From Arbacia lixula (Eukaryota; Echinodermata; Echinoidea; Arbacioida; Arbaciidae): a stretch of DNA of 64,000 nt. Positions within the stretch are counted from its first letter, which is position 1, and the number at the start of each line of letters is the position of its first letter. Where the stretch lies: positions 17,278,379 to 17,342,378 of the forward strand of contig OZ022596.1 in assembly GCA_963669155.1 (NCBI GenBank), given 5' to 3'. Positions 11,469-22,305 of this stretch are shown piece after piece. A program made the translations under genes and the position numbers. The notes below the pieces were generated by a model. It was not told where the DNA came from. It saw only the letters and a list, made by a program, of their open reading frames with translations, and made no database searches.

Positions 11469-11474
11469 AATAAA
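11469..11474 (+). terminator. Candidate polyadenylation signal, dispanin gene 1
   Basis: AATAAA lies 57 bp after the stop codon, a normal position for a short 3' UTR. Assigned by motif and position only. Confidence 0.5.
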
Positions 11475-11589
11475 AGCTGAATAATCAGAGATGCACTTTT
11501 TCTGCTTTCATGAGGATGAAGATTATATGCAGGTTGTCTTCTCATAAACCTACCAGGGACCATGGCTGTGTTGTATGTAGGACTTCAAT

Positions 11590-11725
11590 GATTGTAACTT
11601 ACAATCAATGGTAACTACCAAGGTAACAGGTGCAATAATGAAAGGTTACATATATTTCCTGTTGCCATAGTAGTTACCACTGATGGTAAGTTACAATAAT
11701 TGAGAACCCATATGCAACCTGGCCT
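11590..11725. mobile_element. Degenerate GTTGCAT-type MITE, copy d
   Basis: Diverged copy recognised from GTAACTTACAATCAATGGTA, GGTAACTACCAAGG and the right-hand CACTGATGGTAAGTTACAA block; termini are eroded. Confidence 0.55.
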
Positions 11726-11803
11726 GGCAGTCTGTATTAATTGACACAAAGATGATGATATAAATGCAGGGCTTACTATCAGTAGGGGCCCGGGGTAAAC
11801 ATC

Positions 11804-11953
11804 AGGGCCCCGTTGCATAAAACTTACAATTGATGCTATAAATGGCAACTACTATCGTAACAGGGCCCAACAGCCAATCAAAATCAAGGTTTCCATGGTA
11901 GTTACCATTAATGGTAAAGTTACCATCAATGGTAAGTTTTTGCAACGGGCCCC
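11804..11953. mobile_element. GTTGCATAAAACTTACCAT-type MITE, copy e
   Basis: Starts AGGGCCCCGTTGCATAAAAC and ends GTAAGTTTTTGCAACGGGCC; core AACAGCCAATCAAAATCAAG. About 150 bp with near-symmetrical ends. Confidence 0.85.
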
Positions 11954-12079
11954 AGGGCTGTTTATAATCCAGACAATCCAACATGGTCCCTTCACAATCA
12001 AACCATTAAAAACAGGGACCAGTAGCATTGTGCCTCCTATCATCTCTCTTTCTTGGAAGTGACTCAGAAATTAGTCCCT

Positions 12080-12240
12080 TGGCCCCGTTGCATAAAACCC
12101 ACCATTGATGGTCAGTTTGCTATGAATGGCAACGGCTATGGAAATCTTGAATTTGATTAAATGTTGGGTGATTTTACCTTGGTAAGTTACCATTGATGGC
12201 AGAGTTACCATTGATGGCAGAGTTACCATTGATGGCAGGA
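12080..12240. mobile_element. GTTGCAT-type MITE, copy f, with internal triplication
   Basis: Starts TGGCCCCGTTGCATAAAACC. Near its right end GTTACCATTGATGGCAGA is repeated three times (12186-12240), a local tandem expansion of the family palindrome. Confidence 0.75.
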
Positions 12241-12340
12241 GGGGAAGGGTGCCAACCCAGCAGCTACCTCTTATGTGAGTCAGCAAAACATTTAAATCCA
12301 CATAGCTGCCCCGTATCTAGGAGAGAATGATGACCTGGAC

Positions 12341-12500
12341 CTGGGCCCCATTGCATAAAACTTGCAATCAACGGCAAATACCATCAATGGTAACTACCAT
12401 GGTAACATTGCCGGAGAGCCAATCAAATTCAAAGTTACCATGGAAGCTGCTATTGATAGCAAAGTTAGCATCAATGGTAAGTTTTATGCAACGGGTCCCT
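12341..12500. mobile_element. GTTGCATAAAACTTACCAT-type MITE, copy g
   Basis: Starts CTGGGCCCCATTGCATAAAA and ends GTAAGTTTTATGCAACGGGT; core GAGCCAATCAAATTCAAAG. Confidence 0.82.
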
Positions 12501-13254
12501 GGTAGGATCCTTGGATCCAGTAATACGGTGATAATGCAACGTTCGCACCCATGACACTACCCTGGGGTAAGAAGACCATTGGTCTTACAATGTATTATTA
12601 TTCTTATTATTATTAGAAGTAGTACTAACATCTGGTAATGGAATGATTAATACTATAAATATGTATGTATAGATGGGTATGACCTTCAGATGTGTTTGGT
12701 TATTATACATGCAAAGAGGTTAACAGGTCACCTACAGGATGTAGGAATTGAGGCTAACTGCTTTTTTTTTATATAATCTGTAATATTTCCCTTTTAGATT
12801 GATGTTGTAGTTCTTGGCTGAATGAGAATCTGAGAATGTAATTGATATTTGTCTTGTAAAACCACCATTCTGGTCGTAGTGAGTAGATTGTTTGGTACAC
12901 GATGATAAATGATATGGTATCTGCTTACATTTTAATTACAATACAATACCTGTTTACTAGTGTGACCTCAAGCTGTGGGAATGATTATCCTGATTGTTTT
13001 GTCTTACCGGTATGAATAGATCTCTTCTTATTTCTGATTGTCTTTCCTCCATGTCTTCCTTTGAGCTGTTTTCATTTACAGATTTCCCAGAGTCTACACT
13101 TCTATGATAGATGTTACTCACTAGTACTCAGACGAATGAGTTTGTCTTTGATGTTAGGTTGTTACATGTACCTACATATTTTTATATAGAGCTATGTGCA
13201 TGTGTGTGTAGCTATGTTTTGTACATATAGGCTCCAACTGACATTCAATACCAG
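12501..13254. other. No feature recognised
   Basis: AT-rich non-coding sequence between a MITE and a CT tract. I see no exon, RNA gene or clear repeat. Confidence 0.5.
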
Positions 13255-13453
13255 CGGCTCTTTCTATCTCTCTCTCTCTCTCAGTCTTTCTCTCTCAGTC
13301 TGTCTCTCTCTCTCTCTCAGTGTTTCTCTCGCTCTTAGTCCCTGTTAGTCTCTCTCTCTGTCTATCTCCGTCTCTCTCTCCCGCTCCCTTATTCTCTCTC
13401 TTTTTCTCTCTCTCTTAGTCCCTGTCAGTCTCTGTCTCTGTCTCTCTCTCTCT

Positions 13454-13484
<31 letters not shown>

Positions 13485-13592
13485 AGTCTTTCTCTCTCTC
13501 TCTCTCTCTCAGTCTTTCTCTCTTTCTCTCTCTCTCTCTCAGTCTTTCTCTCTCTCTCTCTCTCTCTCAGTCTTTCTCTGTCTCTCTCTCTT

Positions 13593-13624
<32 letters not shown>

Positions 13625-13639
13625 AGTATTTCTCTCTCT

Positions 13640-13678
<39 letters not shown>

Positions 13679-13680
13679 GT
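13255..13680 (+). repeat. (CT)n low-complexity tract with TCTCTCAGTCTTT interruptions
   Basis: About 425 bp of CT repeats on the + strand, with the recurring phrase CAGTCTTTCTCTCTCTCT. A further short (CT)n is at 13748-13790. Confidence 0.97.
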
Positions 13681-13751
13681 GTTGTCAAGGAGGCTTATAG
13701 TATACAGTATCTAAAGGCTGAATGATGCTGCCATTGCCCTATGTGAGGCTA

Positions 13752-13782
<31 letters not shown>

Positions 13783-14139
13783 GTCTCACTAAAAAGGCTG
13801 AATGGTATTTTACTGCTACAACTGGGATTGAAATATAAAGGAACTTTTTTATTGGATGTTAATGTATTCCTGTCAAGTATAATTGCCATTAAAACAAGTC
13901 ATAATCCTGCTGCTTCTAAGTTTAAAGAGTACATGTATGTTCAGAACGGATAGGTTTTGGTGCACCCACTTGCCATAATGAGGATTTGTAGAGGTTGTTT
14001 AGAAAGCTTCCCAGCGCTAATTAGGTGCTTGATATACACAGCATGTAGCGATATTATTGCATCGCTGCAACAGGAAAAGCTAGCTGTGATCGGCTGGCAG
14101 CATATAGTGTGGTTTTGTGTGAACAGACTCTGAAGGTCT

Positions 14140-15655
14140 GTTCACACGAGCGCATTTTGATGCCTTAATGCCCTTTCTATCAGATCCTGCATAAAGCAAC
14201 TCCCCTAAGACCAACCATGGGCGCATTTTGATGCTTTAATGTCCTTTCTATCAGATCCTGAATAGAGCAACTCCCCTAAGACTAACCATGAGCGCATTTT
14301 GATGCCTTAATGTCCTTTCTATCAGATCCTGTATAAAGCAACTCCCCTAAGACCAACCATGAGCGCATTTTGATGCTTTAATGCCCTTTCTATCAGATCC
14401 TGAACAGAGCAACTCCCCTAAGACCAACCATGAGCGCATTTTGATGCTTTAATGTCCTTTCTATCAGATCCTGCATAAAGCAACTCCCCTAAGACCAACC
14501 ATGGGCGCATTTTGATGCTTTAATGTCCTTTCTATCAGATCCTGAATAGAGCAACTCCCCTAAGACTAACCATGGGCGCATTTTGATGCCTTAATGTCCT
14601 TTCTATCAGATCCTGCATAAAGCAACTCCCCTAAGACCAACCATGGGCGCATTTTGATGCTTTAATGTCCTTTCTATCAGATCCTGAATAGAGCAACTCC
14701 CCTAAGACTAACCATGAGCGCATTTTGATGCCTTAATGTCCTTTCTATCAGATCCTGTATAAAGCAACTCCCCTAAGACCAACCATGAGCGCATTTTGAT
14801 GCTTTAATGCCCTTTCTATCAGATCCTGAACAGAGCAACTCCCCTAAGACCAACCATGAGCGCATTTTGATGCTTTAATGTCCTTTCTATCAGATCCTGC
14901 ATAAAGCAACTCCCCTAAGACCAACCATGAGCACATTTTGATGTCTTAATGCCCTTTCTATCAGATCCTGCATAAAGCAACTCCCCTAAGACCAACCATG
15001 AGCGCATTTTGATGTCTTAATGTCCTTTCTATCAGATCCTGAATAGAGCAACTCCCCTAAGACCAACCATGAGCGCATTTTGATGTCTTAATGTCCTTTC
15101 TATCAGATCTTGAATAGAGCAACTCTACTAAGACCAACCATGAGCGCATTTTGATGTCTTAATGTCCTTTCTATCAGGTCCTGAATAGAGCAACTCCCCT
15201 AAGACCAACCATGAGCGCATTTTAATGCTTTAATGTCCTTTCTATCAGGTCCTGAATAGAGCAGCTCCCACTAAGACAACCATGAGCGCATTTTGATGCC
15301 TTAATGTCCTTTCTATCAGATCCTGAATAGAGCAGCTCCACTAAGACAACCATGAGCGCATTTTGATGCCTTAATGTCCTTTCTATCAGATCCTGAATAG
15401 AGCAGCTCCATTCAGACCAACCATGAGCGAATTTTGATGCCTTAATGCCCTTTCTAACAGATCCTGAATAGAGCAGCTCTACTACATGTAAGACCAACCA
15501 TGAGCGCATTTTGATGCCTTAATGTCCTTTCTATCAGATCCTAAATAGAGCAACTCTACTACATGTAAGACCAACCATGAGTGCATTTTGATGCCTTAAT
15601 GCCCTTTCTATCAGGTCCTGCATAGAGCAACTCTACTAATACCAACCATTGCACC
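14140..15655. repeat. 71-bp minisatellite, about 21 copies, with higher-order structure
   Basis: The unit begins GAGCGCATTTTGATGCTTTA and continues with CCTTTCTATCAGATCCTG and CCCCTAAGACCAACCAT. Diagnostic unit types recur in the same order about 427 bp apart (six units), e.g. at ~14220 and ~14647, so a multi-unit block was duplicated. Units near the right end are more diverged and gain TACATGTAAG. The minus-strand open frame at 15222-15509 is a product of the array. Confidence 0.95.
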
Positions 15656-15679
15656 ACCTGAGTATACATGTTTTCAATC

Positions 15680-15813
15680 ATTCTAAGTTACTTCTGATGG
15701 TAATGAACTACCATGGCAACATCAGTAAAGTTGAAAGCTCATTGGCCACTACCATGGTAGTTACCATTGATGGTCAGTTACAACACTTGAAAAAAAAAGA
15801 TATGAAATAGGGC
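15680..15813. mobile_element. Degenerate GTTGCAT-type MITE, copy h
   Basis: Blocks GATGGTAATGAACTACCATG and TACCATGGTAGTTACCATTG plus a terminal AGGGCCC mark it as a family member. Confidence 0.55.
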
Positions 15814-17098
15814 CCAGAACAGTTGCGAATATTAGGAGTTCATTGCACTGACGCGGCGGGAAAATCTTGCCATCAGAGCGTGGCAGGCCATTAGAGCACA
15901 GGAGACCATCAGAGCGTAGAGGCGAGTGGGAGCAACATACCAGTCTGGTGTGAACGCACTGCCATAAATGTTCTGCTGAAATAACCCTTAGTACTAATAG
16001 GATGAGCGTGGGTGAAGAAGTGAGAGCGTTCACACACGTCTACATTGATGTATGAAAATATTTTCCCTTGTTTGATTTTGACTTGCCGATAAAACTACGC
16101 CTTTGAGTTATAACTATTGTTAGAGGCTTTCACATCTAGTTATATCTAGATGGTAAATATTTTTTGTGTTAGTCTTTGTCCAGATTTGCACATACATGAA
16201 TGGGTAAATATTATACATTTTTTCTTTTTTATTCTTATATTATTTTTTTTAAAGTTTAGGAAAAAGCTGAAGGTATTTACTCTGTAAATAACAAAAGCAA
16301 CCTTTGTAAAAATGTTATTTTTCATGACATTATTCTTGTAAAATTGTCTCTCAGGCAGGTTATGTGTTGTTTGCCTTACACTCAGATAAAAATAGCCGCC
16401 ATTTTGCACAAGGGTTGACATCTTTTGACATACATCATACTAGAATTGTAGCTTAACAGTCATTGTAACTCCCATGGTAACAACAACAATGCTGAAAGCT
16501 CATTTGATGTTGCCATGGTAACTTGTTACCTTCTTGTTGAGTAACTGGTGAAAGGTTAATACATTTTGTCTGAAGTGTACGCTATGAGGGAACAATGCAC
16601 AGGACTATATTATGCTATGGTAACATGTTATAGCAACCCGTTGAAGAGCAACATCTTGATGGGTATTAACCTAGGTTCAAGCCTGTATGTGTTTTTTTTT
16701 CTGCTGCTGCACTGTTGAAGCCACAACCAAGCATGACATCTTACACTGATTCCTTCTCCCTTCTTGGAAAGAAAGGAAGCAGAGAAGGTGTTTGGTAGTC
16801 TATATACCCAGACTTGGTTTTTATGTGACAGTGCATCTGGAATCAAAACAAACAGACTCCAAAGCCCGGAAATGGCTAGTCGAGCACGTTATGCAACTAG
16901 GTGGGAGCTACTTAAATCTAACTTGGATGCAAGATTATTTTCTTTTCTTTCACAAAAGTAGAAAATCATGGTCAGTCATAAGATTTGTTATCCATGTACC
17001 ATGTTAAGGTAGTACATAGTGATTGATAGGTGTATATATACATGTATATCAGTAATTAAGATGTGTGGTGTGGTACTGTCATGATAAAGATACACTCT
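15814..17098. other. Non-coding stretch with one degenerate MITE
   Basis: No convincing gene. A weak GTTGCAT-type MITE relic lies at about 16450-16545 (CTCCCATGGTAACAACAACA ... TTGCCATGGTAACTTGTTAC). The short plus-strand frames near 16764-17007 resemble no known protein and overlap in two frames, so they are not called. Confidence 0.5.
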
Positions 17099-17465
17099 TT
17101 AATGTTCGTTGTAATGTCCAGATAAATCTGTTAATGTACGTCCACACAGAAGCGAGTTGACACTACTGGTTCCCATAATGACATTATTATCTGGCCTTTT
17201 CCAAGATGGATGTGCGCTCCCGTGAATCCGCCTTGGTACATGTATTGAAAGATCGCTACGCGGCAGGGCGGTCTGGCTTTGCCGCGACGGGAAACCCGAG
17301 CAGCAAAACACATGCAGCAATCCACTCCTGATTGGACGAAGCAATAACATTGTTGAATTGAAGCTTAACGACACACTTTTAGAGAAATTGCGCTTCAAAT
17401 ATCGCTCGGTAAAACGTCGCACATTCACATCACTGAACCTTGAAACCGGCCCTTACCGATAATAG
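17099..17465 (-). repeat. Dispersed repeat R, copy 1 (ends GGGCCGGTTTCAAGGTTCAG)
   Basis: The reverse complement of 17380-17455 (GGGCCGGTTTCAAGGTTCAG, then TGATGTGAATGTGCGAC) matches 41733-41790 almost base for base. This shows a dispersed family present twice in this window in opposite orientations. Full ends not resolved; likely a transposon fragment. Confidence 0.65.
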
Positions 17466-18014
17466 GCTTTATATTCCACATACTAAGAATGTTGCTATAG
17501 GATTGGTCAATAGTTGATCACGTGATAAAGCGTAGTTTTGCCTATATGATCACCTGAGAAGAAAAGTTCATTACACTACATAGTACTTTTTGATTTCGCT
17601 GATCTCTTCACTCCTCACAGTCCTAACGCGTGATCAATATTTTGAGTACGCGCGAAATAAAAGTGCGTTGCAGTCGGACAATCAAGCTCCTACTAACGCG
17701 TCCTAACGCGCGTCCCAACACGCGTCCTATACGCGTGTTCCCCATGGCAGCGGCTCGGGTTTAGGTAGAGAAGTAAACATTACTTTTGTACGTCAATTTT
17801 GGGATCATACTCGTTCCAGTGTAGTGAAAAATTGTCGGGGAAGTTTCGGCAATCAACGATAAAGTCACGGAAGTACGAACGCAAGTTTAAAAACGGATAT
17901 TTTGAACGAAAATGTGCACATTTTATCTAATTTCTCTTCCGAAAATCGTGCATTTTGCTGGCTAATGCGTAATCGCGCATCCAACGTTCGATAACCGTAC
18001 TGAGCAGAAATACG

Positions 18015-18122
18015 CGGGGTCGGTTTCAAGGGTAGGGGTCGGTTTCAAGGGTAGGGGCTGGCTTCAAGGGTAGGGGCTGGTTTCAAGGGTAGGGGTCGGT
18101 TTCAAGGGTAAGGGCTGGTTTG
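18015..18122. repeat. ~19-bp tandem repeat GGTCGGTTTCAAGGGTAGG
   Basis: Five to six copies alternating GGTCGGTTTC and GGCTGGTTTC with CAAGGGTAGGG. It resembles the terminal GGCCGGTTTCAAGG of dispersed repeat R nearby and may derive from it. Confidence 0.85.
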
Positions 18123-19383
18123 TGGACTACCCATTATACATGAAAATAAAACGTGGCTTGATTACTAGTAACTGGTCACAAATATATTGTGTTGTGTGGG
18201 TTCACTAGTGGGCACTTGACATGTATGGGGCAGGGGGTGTAGAAAGAATGATTTTGAAGAAAGATACATTTATTTTTATTCAATATTGTAGTGAATAGCT
18301 AACATATAATATTTCTCCTTGCCTTCTTCGGTGTACCTGTACATGTATAATGATATGAATTGTGATATTACATTGATATATATACAGCTGAATATATATA
18401 TATATATATTACATTGTAACATAGTGGTGTGTAGTTTTAGGTCTACTTTGTTAACACATTGACATGACTGCAGTGCTTCTTTCAGGCTATTTTATTATGT
18501 TTTGCTTGCACACGTATTACAGCATCTACTTAGGCACATTACTGTAAATCAAATCACACAGTATCTCGTGGATACGGATTCATTTCACCTGTTCAGTTTG
18601 GAGTGGAATGAAGTTTAATTGTTGGTGATATGTCGGGTTTGCCTGGGCAATGTTCTATTCAAAACCTTCACAATGATTCTGATAATGCATCTGGTATTCA
18701 CCTGTAGTTCGATGTGTGTAGTCACTGCACAATTCCCAATGACATCGACTGATATTCAAAATAAAGTATCAAAACTCTTAAAACTTATGGACAACTACCG
18801 CAACATTTGGGTGTATAAATAATATCTCATGTTTGTCACACTTTCAGTGATTGTGATATAATGATAGTTAATTTTATTACTACTGTTAAGAAAATTGCAT
18901 CTAGGAAATGGCGGATACATGTTACCTAATTTTCTCATAATCACTGGATTCAATGTAATAAATGTTTATACATGTATAATGAAATAAATGTAAACCGTGT
19001 TGAGTCATTATACATAAACAATTTCGTTACCTCATTAGAAAGCATCAGTTAAAGAATAGAAATTACCGACGCATTGATCTATTAATATTAAAGTGGAAAC
19101 TCGCCCTTTGAATGTGTTAAATGCGCATTTTGGATAGATCTCTGGTAATAGGGGAATTCACACACACCGAAATCAGTGAGAGTTGAACATCCGTTCGATG
19201 GCGGCGCTTCTCGATCTATTGTACAATGCGATCAGAATTCACTTGATTGAATGCGCGCATATGTCTGCGTTAATGCGCGCGTAAAGTACGCGGCGCATTG
19301 CTGGCTAGTAAAATGTGTGATGCAAGAATTTCAGCATGTGTCTTTGAACCACACACACACGCACAAGCCAATCAAAGACTGAA

Positions 19384-19428
<45 letters not shown>

Positions 19429-20564
19429 ACGGAGTTTGTAAGGTTTCAACCTCGGCCAGGATCTCGACAAGTCCAGTGTGTGAATATCCCTATTATGATG
19501 TTAATACTAAGAGTACACAGTGTGAATGACACCCTTCCAATCTTTCCATTTATATCTGTACAGAACGAATTCCAAGTCTTTCCACAGTCTCGACACCATA
19601 CCGGCTTACTTTTTTTTTACAATCTAGACAAAATGGAGATGAGTAAAAATTAAATTGTAAACACATTTTCCGTGGAAATATGTTATTGATTGCCTTGCGT
19701 TCCTATACAGATTTTTTATGTATAATTTCACGTCTTGCCGCTGAAACAATTTTTATACCAATACATGAATAGGTTCTGACTGTTCAAAAAGACCTCTGCT
19801 TGAATTTCGTTTCTACCGTAGGTTAAGTGTAAATGTGCCTGATATTTTTCCGTAGTCTCAGTGAATTGTACTTTTTTTAACTGTTGAAAAGGATATTATT
19901 AAAAAATGTATGTGTAGAATTAACGTCCGTTTATCTGAATTGTGATTATTTGGGATTATGTGACATGCAGAGTTGTTGACAAGGTAGTAGATTTCTTTAC
20001 CACATTAGCAGGTGTTTTGTAAAATCTGGCTTCGACGTCAAGAACAACATATCAATTTCATTCAACTCAATTCTGCATTCATCATTTAAAAACAAACCGT
20101 AAACAATTTTCATGAACGACGGATTCAAGGAGACACCAGAAAGTCGATGGCTTGTAAAGTGTGATTTGGCGATGGAATCTTAATTTTCCACATTTTATAA
20201 AGCAACGTTGGTAGCAATAACAACAATGATAAAAAAAAACAAATATATTGTGCATATGTACAAAATTACGTTGTACATTGTACAGAAAACAATACATCTC
20301 ACAACACGGTCGTGGACCGTGGATTGGTCATAGAGAGTTATGAATATCTAATAATTAGGTCCATGATTTGAATAATTATCAATCAAAATGATCAAGCAGG
20401 TGCTGTTTCATATTGATGCACACTCATGTATTGGGATACGTGTATTTTGTGCGCATGTGTATTTGTGTGTGAGAGAGCGAGAGATTTTTTTTTCATTCTC
20501 GAAATTGCAACAAATTGTGTCAACATAAAGATGTTATTTTTTCTCAGACGTTCCTCTTTCAACT

Positions 20565-20617
<53 letters not shown>

Positions 20618-22281
20618 TCACCCTCTCATCATTGGTTTCCTATACCGATATTTTTCTAAATCATTTCCCATACAAATCTCGGCCTATAAAAATGATTCAA
20701 ACATCTCTTTCGAAAGATCGTCAATACTGTATCAACCCATGTCATAATCTTCAGCTATATCGGGATTCATCATCTTCACTAGCAAACCTAACACCCGAAA
20801 CAAGTTGATTTCAATTAAATTGAAAAAAAAGCTGACTTACGAAAGTTTGATGAAAATAATTGAAATAAAAGGACAATGACGATGACAACTTATTGATCCC
20901 ATGTCACCTTGTTAGGTATTGGGGATAATCATGTCCGTTTTACAATTATATTGATCTGTATTATTTACAATATTTACAAAGATATATGCAGAAAATAAAT
21001 AATTATATCAATTCAGGTATACGCTTGCACAGAGTGATAAACAAGAAAGTGATTGTAAGCTCATCGCATAAAGCGTACTAAAGAATCATATCGAGTATAA
21101 AGTAACAAACTAACTTTTTAAAACAAGAAAACAAATGTAAGAAAAGAAAAATAAACATATCGGCACAAGTAAGCTTATTTGCGACTTTAAAAAGATATTT
21201 TTTAATATGAGTGAACTTAAAAAGAAAATAATAACAACAACACACTGGTTTAGTCAAACATTGTTATTGATAAATATAAAATGGCTTTAGCAGAATTTAA
21301 ATTGATTCATCTTTTTACAAAATTCTACAAATTTAGGCGCACTTTACAATTGGAAAAATTAAAAAGCTGCTCTATTTTGTATGTATTTGTTTTTTGATGC
21401 AAAAACAGGGGCATTGAAATAGATAATTAAATTCGTCCCCTAATGATTGAAGAGTGGAAAGTTTACATAACCTCATATTCCTTGGAGTATTAGAATATCT
21501 CTTTGAGACAATCGGTAGGTGGTGATTGGAACATCTGAATCTACATAATATTATTCTCTCTCTTTTCGGGAGATCAATCAAGTATTTCTCAAAATGCAAT
21601 GAACAAGTTTCGGTCATCTATCTACGCTCTGACGTCAGTTTTGAGAAAAATTGTTGCTTGTGCGCGGGAGAGTGCGCAGAACAATAGGATTTGCGCGTGT
21701 AGTGTAACCATGCGCAAGCGTATTTAAAGCTCCATGCCAACATAGTTACTCGTAAGGGAATAATGCAGTGTGTTTAGTCTGTATCTAAATAAATACTTTC
21801 ACTGTGTGTTTCTCTTTCTCATCACGACCCGTATTCGTTTATTTTTTTATATTGGCGGTAAAGCCAAGGTAAGACATCCATCATTTCTTACATCATTATG
21901 CGGGGTAGAATGAGGTTGAGGGTGGGATAGGCTTAAGAGTAGGGTAGGGTTTGGTGCAGCGAATGTGTAATTCTATCGCAATTTTTGGCCCGTTCGTCGC
22001 AACACTTCATAATAACTAAATGCTGATGTTGGTGATGGTGAGCTATCTCTGCATAGCATCATTCCCTCTACCATCTATCTCTTTATCACTTTGTACTCTA
22101 GGAGACAGCTTATCATTCTGACCGTCTACTCTTTGTCATCTGTTTTCTCACCTTTGTTTCCCCCTTTCGCTCTCTTTATCGCTCTGTCATCCATCCCATG
22201 ATTACCATTTCATTTTATCCTCCACCCTTTTTGATCAAGCGGGTTTCTTGATCGACTGAGCTCCACCCAGTCATTACCACC
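18123..22281. other. Non-coding region upstream of dispanin gene 2
   Basis: No gene recognised. It contains an (AT)n at 18388-18410, (GT)n at 19386-19428, (CT)n at 20565-20613 and a possible LTR-like block near 21655-21865. The last few hundred bases would include the promoter and 5' UTR of dispanin gene 2, but I cannot point to a start site. Confidence 0.55.
21655..21865 (+). mobile_element. Possible solo LTR-like fragment
   Basis: In order: a CG-rich TGTGCGCGGGAGAGTGCGCA block, TATTTAAAG (TATA-like), AATAAATA (polyadenylation-like) and TATTGGCGGTAAAGCC just after the presumed end. The arrangement resembles an LTR followed by a primer-binding site, but I see no second LTR or internal coding region, so this is weak. 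Confidence 0.25.
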
Positions 22282-22305
22282 ATGATGAACGAACCGCAGG
22301 TCCAG
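22282..22305 (+). CDS. Dispanin gene 2, putative first coding exon
   Basis: ATGATGAACGAACCGCAGGT is followed by CCAG|GTAGGAG; phase 0 fits exon 2. Without splicing the frame runs on into a poly-aspartate reading of the GAT repeat (open to 22740). Confidence 0.5.

Noticed and set aside
16628-17007. Overlapping short frames near 16.6-17.0 kb on both strands
   Set aside because: No recognisable motif, no splice-site support and competing frames of similar length.
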